64,000 nucleotides of DNA from Sophora flavescens. Its lineage: Eukaryota > Streptophyta > Magnoliopsida > Fabales > Fabaceae. How positions within the stretch are numbered: position 1 is the first letter of the stretch; each line of letters opens with the position of its first letter. The stretch is from NCBI GenBank assembly GCA_030762895.1, contig CM061070.1, positions 106,665,054 to 106,729,053 of the forward strand. The letters are read 5' to 3'. This document shows, piece by piece, positions 23,614-33,714 of this stretch. The position numbers and the translations under genes were made by a program. The notes beneath the pieces were generated by a model. It saw only the letters and a program-made list of their open reading frames with translations. It was not told the DNA's origin and made no database searches.

Positions 23614-26096
23614 ATGGCTTCCACAAACACCAAGACAAAAAACAACAAATGCAAAAAGTCGTCGTTGTTCATGCGTTTCAAATCGGTGGCATAAGACAAT
23701 TATTCCTTCAGACGTAGAAGGCGAAAAGACAAAACAATCGAACAGATTGTCACATGTTTTGCGGTTGAGGAGAAGGGATGTGTCGTGTTACCAAAACCCA
23801 CATTGCCCACGGTGCTTGAGGCGGCAAATGATGGCAGTGGAAGTCGTCGGAGAGAGAATGGTAGAGATAGATGGCAGGCCCTAAGGGCCATTTTGAATGA
23901 GACAACATTGGTTAGTTTTCTTTTTATTTACCATTTTATTAAAATAAGATTTATATATTCATTAATGTACATGCCATAATATTAACCTTAATAATGAGAA
24001 TAACTTAATTAAGAACAATTTTGTATATGTTTGGATTTTTGGGTAACTATGTTATTGAGACGATGAAGTATCACCGTCGTAAACAATTCGTCGGGGGACC
24101 CGAACGGTATTCAAGGGTTGCCTCCTAAGCACCTACCAACCAAACTTTCTCATACATAAATTTATGAGTCGGCCTCTTTACCACTTGCTTGCTTAGGGGT
24201 CCGAGTCTGTTGTTACTCGGACCTAGCACATGTTGGTGTATATGTTTGGATTTATGTTGAAATGGACTCAAACACCAGTTAAGTGAAAATAACAAATTAT
24301 TATTTTCACATTTTGGTGCATTCAAAAGCATATCTGAATGTTGAAATGTAAATCCAGAATACACCCTATAACAAGTATGTCGAATTCATCGATTGTATTT
24401 GTTTGTTTATACTTTACAGTTCTTCGTTGATCTGTTTCTTTGTCTGTTTTCCCCTTTTTTTTCCTTCGACTCTGAACTCTTTTTTCTCTAACCGTTTGGA
24501 AGAAATTGACTTTGTTTGAATTTAAATAACAACTTTAATGTATAGTCGTGTTTGGATTAATTGTGAAAAAACCATTTATATAATTTATTATTATTCTAAT
24601 TGATTATAATAGACTCAATTTTATATTTAGACGTATTTACTCAAAATAATTTCAAATATAATAACATGTTTGATTTGTTTGGATTGTATAAAAGTTACTT
24701 TTGTATAGTAAATTATAAAAAGTGTTGAGTTGGTATAGTTTAATATTTATTTGGTTGTTAGTTTTGCATGAGTGAAATAGAATGTGATTGGCTTCAAAAT
24801 AATTCAACTAACTTTTTTAAATAAGCTTCGAATTTATAATCCCTCTTAAAATCCCCAATTTTTTCTTCCATATTTTTTTTTTTGTAATTTGAGTAATTTT
24901 ACTAAACGTATCAAATTAAATACGAAACAACTCTTTTAAATTTGTTTCCTTACAGAATAAATATATACCAAATTAACATGCTTCTAGTCTAGGTTAATTT
25001 CTTCTTGGCCTGCGTTATCGACTTGTTTGGTTACTGTATATTTTGTTAAACTAATTTGAAGGCTAGATGAGTAGTTTTTTTTTTTTGGTGTTAAAATGAG
25101 TAGGTTCTTAATTATATTTGTTTAGAGAAACTTAATTAACTTTTTATATTGTAAAGTTGTCATTACATTATAACTTTGAAATTCTCTGAGTTGCGCATCC
25201 CTCCTGCTAGAAATAGTGGCTTTATTTGGGGTCCGAATTACAAATTTGTTGGGTATTAGTTTAAAAGTATTTTATTAAATTTTTTTATTGAGTCACCATT
25301 CTAATATGGGTTAGAAATTTTTAACCGTACTCTAATATATGGATTCAATTAGAAACTTTTTATATTATATGAATACAATTTAAATTTTTAAAATATACAA
25401 AATTAATTTAAAGTCCTGGGTCTTGTATAAAAATTAACTCAATGTATGTTTTTTAACATAAACTTTATGAACAATTTTTTTGGGGTGGGTGTTTGTGGAT
25501 AACTATCATTTTTTTGTTCATATATTCTTACAATGAAGAAGATAAATAGCAGAAGGAAATCACAAAGTAAAAGTAGTATCCACCGAACCGATTCAAACAC
25601 TTCCTCAGCTAGTTTCGGTTGTTTATCTGCAATATTCAACCCATCTTCTCTAACTTCAAGTAGTTCAACTCGCACCGATCGCACTTCAGGCTCTTCCTTT
25701 CATGAAAGAGGAATAATTGAGGTGACAAATCAGAAGCAATTGTGTGGTGTTGAAGAAAGGAGGAGAGAAGAATATTGTGGTGTTGAAGAAAGGAGGAGAG
25801 AAGAATATTATAGTTCAAATACATCTATGTGTATGTTTTTAATTAGTCTATTGGTTTTGATTATGTGGGGTAAGTTTTTTGCTATACTCTATACTTTAAT
25901 TTGGTTCTATCTCATGCCTCCTCGTTGGATAAGGCCATGCAATGAGGGAGATCTTAGTGCAGAGAGTGAGTTTGTTGATTCGGTTCAGTATAAGAAGAAG
26001 GTCATTGATATGGAAAGGAATTTTGAGAGGAGTTGTACACATGTGCCTCTACCTTCTAGTTCTATGCAAAGGTCATGGGGTGAACTTGTAAGTTGA
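23614..26096 (+). pseudogene. gene copy B, inactivated
   Basis: Exon 1 is 23614-23910 and exon 2 is 25533-26096, aligned to copy A. Codon 27 of exon 1 is TAA (23692-23694); copies A and C have ATA and TTA there. The splice acceptor before exon 2 reads TTCTTACA|ATGAAG, whereas A has CTCACAG|ATGAAG and C has TTCTTACAG|ATGAAG: the G of the AG acceptor is missing. Exon 2 alone is fully open from its own ATG (187 codons) with the same Ser-rich region, membrane segment (CMFLISLLVLIMWGKFFAIL) and tail, so an N-terminally shortened product from a downstream promoter cannot be excluded. It carries an in-frame 33-bp tandem duplication (GVEERRREEYC twice) shared with copy C but not A. Confidence 0.85.
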
Positions 26097-26849
26097 TACA
26101 ATTGTACATAGCCATATATACACAATATGTTATTGAGATTTTATTTGTGGATGGATATGCTTTGGGGATCTAAGAACTAAGAATTTGCCTCAATTTCATT
26201 GTTGATAGATAACAATAGAAATCCCCAAAATAGAATTATTAATTTTTGCTTCACTACAAATCTTCAATGTACAAAGTTAAGCCTTTTCAACCTTAATCTC
26301 TCAATTACAAATAGAACACCCAACCATTGGTACTTAATCTCTCAACCATTTGGCTCTTCAATGCGCATAACTTATTTTCATATTTAGTTATAGTCGTGTT
26401 ATTTGTATAACCGAATGGGACAAATTTTGAGACACATTTTCGTCAATGGTTAATGCAGTTCAAAATTGTGGTCAATGATGTATTGAACATAGTTAATATG
26501 TACACATTTCGTAAATGAATAACTCATTAACCATCACTGAACTGAATTAACCATTAATGGGTATATCAGTAGATGGTTAGTGCAATTCAGTGTATGGTTA
26601 ATGAGGTACCCATTTATCATATGTTTATCAATTAATCTAGTTCAAGATATCATTAACCACAATTTCAAACCACATTAACCATTGACCAAAAATTATCCCA
26701 AAATGTTTCCCATTTAGTTGTGCAAATAATATTTTTTTTATATATTTATATGGTGAAAATTTATTGTCCATAGTTTTTTTCTATAATACGAAATTTAGGG
26801 TGAGGAGATGATTTCTCAGTCCACTACAAGAAATTAAGTGTTTAGGGAC

Positions 26850-27175
26850 CGACAAATTCCGTTCGCTAAACGTTGTAATTCGGTCGCTAAAAAAGTTAGC
26901 GACCGAACATAACCGATTACTAAAACCGTGGTAGCTAACTGTTTAGAGATCGAATATTAGTCGGTCGATTAATAGCGACCAAAATTTGATGGTCGCTAAA
27001 TTAAACATACCGGTCGCTAATATTTGGTAGCAAAATGTTTATTTGGTACCATTTGCGACCGAACAACGGCCGATATATTTCGGTCGCTAAATATATTTTT
27101 TTAATTTGTTGAAAAAAATTATTTGGTGCCACAATTTAGCGACCGATATATTTCAGTCGCTATATACAATTTTTT
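26850..27175. repeat. subterminal repeats of CACTA 2a
   Basis: About a dozen direct and inverted copies of GGTCGCTAAA / TTTAGCGACC with variants. Equivalent arrays lie at 53165-53500, 59640-60150 and 63760-64000. Confidence 0.85.
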
Positions 27176-27299
27176 TTATCTTTTTATTGTTAATTTGATT
27201 TTTTTTAACTGTAAATAAAAATACATAAAAGAAATTAAATAAAAAATAATAGTAAATGTTGTCAAAGTTTAAATAATTACAAACTGTGCTAATGTAAGT

Positions 27300-29829
27300 A
27301 AAGAGTACATGTCAGCCGAGTGGGGGTAGGGGTGGTCGGGGGACCGGGGAGGGAGGGGGGGGGGGGTGGAGGGGGGACCAATCATCAGCCTCAAGATCAT
27401 CTGCATCATGCTGCTGGCCAGATGTCGAGCGAACAGATGGGTCATCGGGAGCAGTAGGTCTATGAGCATGGGTACCCGAAGCAGCAGCATCCTTAGGGGC
27501 GAAACCAGATCCGCCGGGTCTGAAGCCCAAGTGATGGTACAGCAGATGATTCTCCCTCTCCAGTGCAGCCACACTCTCCGCAAGTTGACTAACGATCCCA
27601 GCATTGAGGTCGGCGACGACCCCTCTGACATCCTGTGTAGGGCCATGGCATTACTGAGAAGATGGTGTGGCAGAGGCCACATACTAATCTCCCAGGGCTC
27701 CCAAACCATATACATGACCCTTCTTATTCCTACCACCAACCACCTCCAAGAAAAGGGCATTGTCAGAGGCAGCAGAAGGCTCCTTCCCCTGACTAATGGA
27801 GTCATCTCGTCGGCGGGTAAACTCGCCCTTCATTATAAGGCAAAATAAGTCAGCATCCGGAGGAATATATAATTAAGTATAATTAATTAATGTAATGATA
27901 GAATTTAACTTATAGCAATCTCGCCCGCGTTCCCGACCCACTCCCCAGTCTTGGTCTTCTTCGTCTTATTCAGCACCTCAAATGCAGTGGGATCCCTCAC
28001 CAGCTCGTTCTTTTGTATATTAATTCATAAATAATTGTTAAGATATTTAATAATTAAGTTTACTTAATTGAAGTGCATTATATAATTACCAGGTTATCAT
28101 GATGCTTCGTGATGGGCACTCACCCACGGGTGTATAGAGGAGCACCGGTATCTGCGGCTCGATTCTGCTTCCCGATCGCGCTCCTCCTCAGGAACTCCTC
28201 ATCGGTGGCCCAATACAGACGCAGGTTGTCCAGAACCTCGGGAGTCAAGAAGTCCCCCGGAGATGAACCATCACGGATCTTTCCCATGAAAATCTCTATA
28301 ACCGGGGATCCGTGATGCTAAAAAACGACCCGAATAGCAGTCTCATCCTCTGGTACCCACCTGTAAGTGGACTGCGGCTATGTTTGGATTGATGGAAGGT
28401 AATGGAGTGGAATGGAACGGAACTTGATGGAATGGAATGGAACGGAATGGAATGGTATAAATGTTCCATTCCGTTGTTTGGATATTTTATAATGGAATGG
28501 AACAAATTTCCCACTCTATTGTTTGGGAAAGGGACGGAATGAAATGAGTTATAAATTTTTTTTCCATATTACCCTTATTTTAAAGTCACTAATATTTTAA
28601 TTATTTTGCCTTTAATAAAGTGATTTTTAATTATACAATTATAAATAAAATTATAAAATATACATATTAGACGTTTTTGAAAAAAATACTTAATTGAAAA
28701 GCATAAAATTTTAGAATGACGCTAGAAAAAAATATTATATTATATTAAAACAGTTACTAAACTATTTTAAACGTAACTGGAAAAAAACATATTATTATCG
28801 TTAGAAATGAAAAAAAATTTTAAGCGTATAGATTTCTTTTCTTTTCTTTTTAAGGAATGCGTATAGATTTCATGAGCAAAATATTGCACTTTCTTTATTG
28901 ATAAATCTATGCCATCCAGTAAAATGGAAGAAGATATGTCTTGACATAAGGACAAAATAGTAAACTAAAATTTTATAAAGGTTCAGACCTTGTATTCCAT
29001 CCCATTCCTCCCAATTTGGAGGGGAATAAAAATAGGCTTAAGTGATGGAATGGGATGGAATGGGTTACATTGGATTCCATTGGGTTCCATCCACTTTTAT
29101 ACAATCCAAACAATGGAACATCATACCATTCCCTTCCATCCCCCTCCATTCCATCCCCTTCCATCAATCCAAACATACCCTGCGTGACATACAAGACATC
29201 AACGAATAGTGTAATGGTAAAAACAATAAAAATTAAATCAAGCACCAAGTAATTAATGTACCATTTAAATAAGTAATACTTACACCAAAGAGGTGCCCGA
29301 ACCAGTGATCCCGGGCCGTCATGGGGATCTTAGTCCATGTGGGCCAAGATCCGGTGTAGTTCCCCTTAACAAGCTCGGTGATCCTCTTGTGGGACCCATC
29401 TACCGGCGAGAAACTGTGGGCAAATAAGATGTATATATTAAACACAATATAAATATTCAAATAATAAAAAGCAACAAATAAAGATAAATGTTTAACTCAC
29501 TCCAGTTTTGTATATGGGCGAATCCATATCCGCGGGTCCGTGGGTGTAGTCACCCCCGAACCCGATACCTGCCCCCCTGCAGGCTGCTGTACGGAGGATG
29601 CTGTAAGAAGAGGGGTGGAAGGCACAACAGTGGCTAATGGAGCCGCGGAAGGGGAGCCGACACCATGTCTGGACGGTATGGCTCCTGAAACGCCACCTGT
29701 GCCATCGAGGTGATGAGAAGGGGTGGTGGTGGCGGTGGGGGTGGGGGTGGGTGCTGCTCTCCCACGTCCACGGCCACGGGACCCACACCCACTGGAATAA
29801 CGTCCCCCACGTCCAGCATCGTCAGCCAT
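27300..29829 (-). pseudogene. TNPA-like (transposase_24) gene of CACTA 2a, broken
   Basis: Read from 29829 down. Exon 1 begins MADDAGRGGRYSSGCGSRGR and is Gly/Arg- then Pro/Ser-rich. Exon 2 (about 29410-29285) has GNYTGSWPTWTKIPMTARDHWFGHLFG. The exon with YRWVPEDEA...HHGSPVIE and GKIRDGSSPRDFLTPE is split by the MITE at 28376-29180. Then come the NKTKKTKTGEWVGNAGE motif (about 27975-27915) and a C-terminal exon with VVGGRNKKGHVYGLG and a Pro-rich end. The GKIRDG...LTP...NK.KKTKTGEW pattern is that of the plant En/Spm transposase_24 family. Stops in the last exon lie at 27684-27686 and 27651-27653; a TGA also follows the conserved TRG triplet near 28130. The insertion and stops rule out a full product. 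Confidence 0.75.
28376..29180. mobile_element. 805-bp inverted-repeat element in the TNPA gene, TSD TGC
   Basis: Ends GGCTATGTTTGGATTGATGG and CCATCAATCCAAACATACCC, flanked by TGC at 28373-28375 and 29181-29183. The other CACTA copy has the empty site at 54599-54612 (GACTGCATGACAT), so the insertion happened after the two copies separated. The inverted ends extend beyond 100 bp and are built of GGAATGG/CCATTCC words. The centre is AT-rich and non-coding. A 3-bp TSD and GTTTGG terminus suggest a PIF/Harbinger relative, though TGC is not its usual TTA/TAA target. Confidence 0.88.
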
Positions 29830-30089
29830 CTGTCTATAATTAAAACACAAGTTTCATATAACATAACAACATATCATAACCAAAATAGACCAAGTATCAT
29901 AACAATATATATCATAACAAATATGCATGATAACCAATTTACATATTACCTGACTGGAACCTCTATCACTGAATTCACCCTCACTCTCGTCCTCATTAGT
30001 TGAGACATATGTTTTCTCGCTATCTGCGGCTAAGTCATACTGAGTCTCCAACTCCGTGACAATTACCTCGTCACCAGGTCAGGGATTAG

Positions 30090-33000
30090 CAAGAATGCCC
30101 TGGTACTCGTTCGGGTCAATTTGTAACATTATTTGAATCCCATCAATCTGATGAACATCTTGGTATGGAGCTTCTGTCTCAGGTGTACTTATCACATTAT
30201 CGGTGATAGCACTACGTGCCTTCACTCGAATAACACCCAACCAGTCTTGATGTCCCTCTGGAAACGGGGTAAAATATACCTGCTCTACTTGTTGTTCAAA
30301 TATAAACGGGTCGTACACCTGATATCTTCGCGACTTCCTAACTTCTAGAGTCCCATGTTTATTGTCAACTTTTGTGCCCCTATTGGGAGTGTTATAAAAC
30401 CATTCACACTTGAATAAGACTAACTTTTTACTGGGATGACCTAAATACGTTAATTCATAAATATCAGTTAAGATTCAAAAAAAAATCATCCTCTAATTGA
30501 CCGTTGGTCCCTCTAACACAAACGCCACAATTTGAAGTTTTCATGCCCTGGCCCCATCGATTGGCCGTTGGTCCCTCTAACACAAACACCGTAATTTGAA
30601 GTTTTCATGCCCTGATCACATCGACTTGTGTGAAACTTATATCCATTTATAATCTAAGTCTCAAATGTTTGAATCCTCCTGTCTGGTCCCCATGCAAAAG
30701 CGTACAATACCGTGTTTTGAATTTGGCTTTCCTTAACCTAGGGTTAATGATTCTCAAGAGTATTAGTTGTGAAAACAATCGTAAGGTATTAGTTAATAGC
30801 AATATAAGTTAGATGACTTACATAATTTTTGAACCACTTAGGAAAATGTTTGGCAACCTCATGAGGAACTTGAGACTCCGAGATGTCGGGATCAAGCTCT
30901 TTCAGCTCATTGGCTTATATTCTATCATTAGACAATACAAAATCTATTAAATAAGAAATACTAACACAAATTAAGACGTTACTAATGAATTAATAGCAAT
31001 TTACTCTAGTAATGGCTCGACCTCCTCGCAATTCTGAAGCACGTACAACTCAATAGCTATCATTTCACGGACAACCAACCATGATTTCTTTTCTGCACCA
31101 CATTCCCTGTCCGGATGATTAAAAATTGATATTTGAGGACTAGAAGAAGATCCTTCACCAACACCAACATTACGCGGCAATCTAGTTCTCCTTCTCTCTA
31201 TGTTGTTTTGATAGTAAAACGAGGCAAAAGTAGAAGCCTCCTCCACTAGATAAGCTTCACAAATAGAACCTTCAATCCTAGCCTTGTTCTTTACTTTTAA
31301 TTTTAACAAACTCAAAAACCTACATATTACAACCCTAAGTTAATTATTATTTACATGTATATACGAATTTTGAAATCATAATTGATTGCAGGTACAAAAT
31401 AAGTTTAATACCTCTCAAATGGGCACATCCAACGATATTGAACCGGACCACCCACTAGTGCTTCGTACGGTAAGTGGATGGGAAGATGTTCCATCGAATC
31501 ACAGAAGCTCGAATGGAATATCTGTTCCAGCTTACACAGCAAGACCGAAATGTCCCGCTCCATATCCTTCAGTTGCTTAACCTTCAATGTCGTGGAAGTT
31601 AATACTTTGAAGAACTGACTCAACTCAACAATCGGCTTCCAAATCTCCAAAGGTAAAGAGGCAAATACAATAGGAAGCAACCGTTGCAGGAATACATGAC
31701 AGTCATGACTTTTCATTCCATGCAGTTTTCCCTCCCTAGCATTACCACATCTGGACATTTTAGAAGCATAACCATCTGGTAACTTAAGTTGTTTAACCCA
31801 TTCACAGACAGCTACCAGCTGGGGTTTACTCAGTGCATACTTTGCCTTTGGTTTTCGTAACTTGCCACCCCCAATGTCCACCAATTCTAGATCCCGTCGT
31901 CTACAAATTTCTGCTATATCTAATCGTGCCTTATATGTATCCTTCGTCTTGCTGTTGACATCCATCACCGTGTCAAACACATTCATAAACACATTCCGCT
32001 TAGTGTGCATGACATCAATGTTATGGCGTACCAAATGCGTCTTCCAATACGGCAAGCTCCAAAATATACTTTTTTTGGTCCAGTTATGTTCAATACCATA
32101 CCTAGGTATCTGGCCACCTCCAGACTCATGAATCAATGGGAGCATACTAACCATCTGCCAAACCTGTTCTCCTGTAAACAGTTGGGGAGGTTCGGTTGTC
32201 TCAACACGACCCTTCTTGAATGCATTTCTATTCCTCCTATAAGGATGATCTTGTGGAAGGAACTGGCGGTGACAATCAAAATAAGAAGTCTTCTGACAAT
32301 GGTTGAGCGTGAAACCCTTCGACCTCCCCATGCAACAAGGGCCTCCAAGCCACCCAGCAGTCATCCATCCCGACAACATCCCATACGTCGGAAAATCATT
32401 GATTGTCCACGTCAAAGCTGCCTTAAGCATGAAATTTTACCTCAATGATACATTGTATGTCATTACACCGGAATTCCACAAACGGTTCAACTCTTCAATG
32501 AGAGGTTGCAAGTACACATCAATCTTGATTTTCGGATTTGATGGTCCAGGAATTATGACCGTCAGAAACATAAACTCCCTCTTCGTGCACATGCTTGTCA
32601 GGAGATTATATGGGCTCAGAATAACCGGCCAACAAGAGTAAGCTTTACCGTATTGACCAAATGGATTAAATCCAGCAGTACATAAGCCCAATCTCACATT
32701 CCGAGGCTCTTGAGAGAACTCCGGGTACATCCTGTCAAAATTCTTCCAATCCTTTCCATCCGATGGATGTCACAAGACACTTGGATCTCTCCGATTGTTG
32801 TCGTTCCATCGCATGTGAGGAGCAGTGGCTATTGAAGGGTACATCCTTTGGAGTCTAAGGGTAATTGGGAAATAACACATTCTCTTCAAATGGGTTTTTA
32901 TTTTAATGCCCCTTCTATCAATTCTGATCTTAAACCGGTCAGCATGACAAAATCTACAAGCCGTCAGGTCCGCGTCTTCGTTACGATAGAACATGCATCC

Positions 33001-33714
33001 ATTCTGGCAACATTCAATTCTCTCAACCCCCAAGCCCAAATTTGACACAGATTTCTTCACTTGATATATATTCCTAGGCATATGGTTATTGGTCGGCATC
33101 GCATCACCCATAAAGCCAACCCAACGATCGAACTCACCCTCAGTCTCATTGTAGTCGGACTTGATTCTAAGAGCAACCAAGGAAGCCGACAATTCCGAAT
33201 AGGTCTGCCATCCATCCCACAACGGAGCTTGTGTAGCCGCCAACGTGTCATAAAATCTCTGTGCATCCAGATTCGGATCCTCCTCTATGTAATGGTCCTC
33301 AACATGATCATCGTCTTGTTGAATTCCAATACCAACAGCTGGGCCAGCATGATCGAAAATCATATGCTCAAAAGGTGCTAATTGTTCCCTCCCCTCACCA
33401 GGACCATAATATGCATCTTCCATCACAACCCGGGGGACCAATGGCAATTTTTCACCATGGTTGAGCCAATAATAATAATTCGCCATAAACCCCCTCTCGT
33501 AGAGATTTGCCATCACATCATCCCCGTACTGGAATTTTAAACACTTGCACTTCTTACAAGGACACCTAATTATTGGATCCTTTTGATTTAGATATTCCCC
33601 ATGCTGGCTCGCATAAATAACGAACTCGTTCACTCCCTCTATGAACTCGCACGTCAGTCGTCCACGATCCTTCCTTCTATCCATCCACTTTCGATTCTCA
33701 GGTGCTTCCATCAC
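30090..33714 (-). pseudogene. TNPD transposase of CACTA 2a, nearly continuous frame
   Basis: Exon 1 runs from ATG at 33714 to about 31412 in one frame. It has a transposase-associated domain (RKWMDRRKDRGRLTCEF; CPCKKCKCLK), the tnp2 domain (SNLGLGVERIECCQNGCMFY; TINDFPTYGMLSGW; RHNIDVMHTKRNVFMN) and the start of DUF4218 (GMKSHDCHVFLQRLLP; PVQYRWMCPFER). Only two in-frame stops interrupt it: TGA at 32770-32772 and TAA at 32437-32439. An intron (about 31320-31411) joins to LSLLKLKVKNKARIEG (31319-31001). The next exon ends WFKNY at 30822 and contains a Tyr-to-stop change near 30916. A DUF4216-type exon follows (FKCEWFYNTPNRG; DPFIFEQQVEQVYF) to about 30090. Intron borders fit GT-AG. This is the best-preserved transposase in the window. 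Start chosen at the first Met before the N-terminal domain; MDRRKD is an alternative. Confidence 0.85.
30501..30628. repeat. 64-bp tandem duplication in a TNPD intron
   Basis: CCGTTGGTCCCTCTAACACA starts at 30501 and 30565 and both copies continue through TTTGAAGTTTTCATGCCCTG. The same pair is present in the other CACTA copy (about 55907-56025), so it predates the duplication. Confidence 0.85.

Larger units (their letters stand above)
21988..26821 (+). repeat. tandem gene unit B (duplicate of A; B-C duplication starts inside at about 22635)
   Basis: Homologous to unit A from 21988. From about 22635 it is also homologous to the C locus (44408 onward), and that homology continues through 26097-26821, a gene-free AT-rich stretch, into the CACTA element. 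The 26400-26720 stretch repeats words of the type GGTTAATG/CATTAACC. No gene is seen in 26097-26821. Confidence 0.8.

Noticed and set aside
26822..26840. Two independent CACTA insertions at identical targets (26822 and 53151)
   Set aside because: Homology continues for kilobases outside the element, so one insertion was later duplicated.
27269..27805. Long minus-strand frame (178 codons), and the same at 53566-54129
   Set aside because: It overlaps the TNPA exon in another frame, with biased Leu/Met/Trp content from GC-rich sequence. The transposase_24 motifs lie in the alternative frame.
29492..29864. Three overlapping minus-strand frames over the same GC-rich block
   Set aside because: Only the frame starting MADDAGRGG continues the TNPA gene and matches copy 2b; the other two are shadows.
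32005..32448. 147-codon plus-strand frame
   Set aside because: Antisense of the conserved TNPD exon; no independent support.
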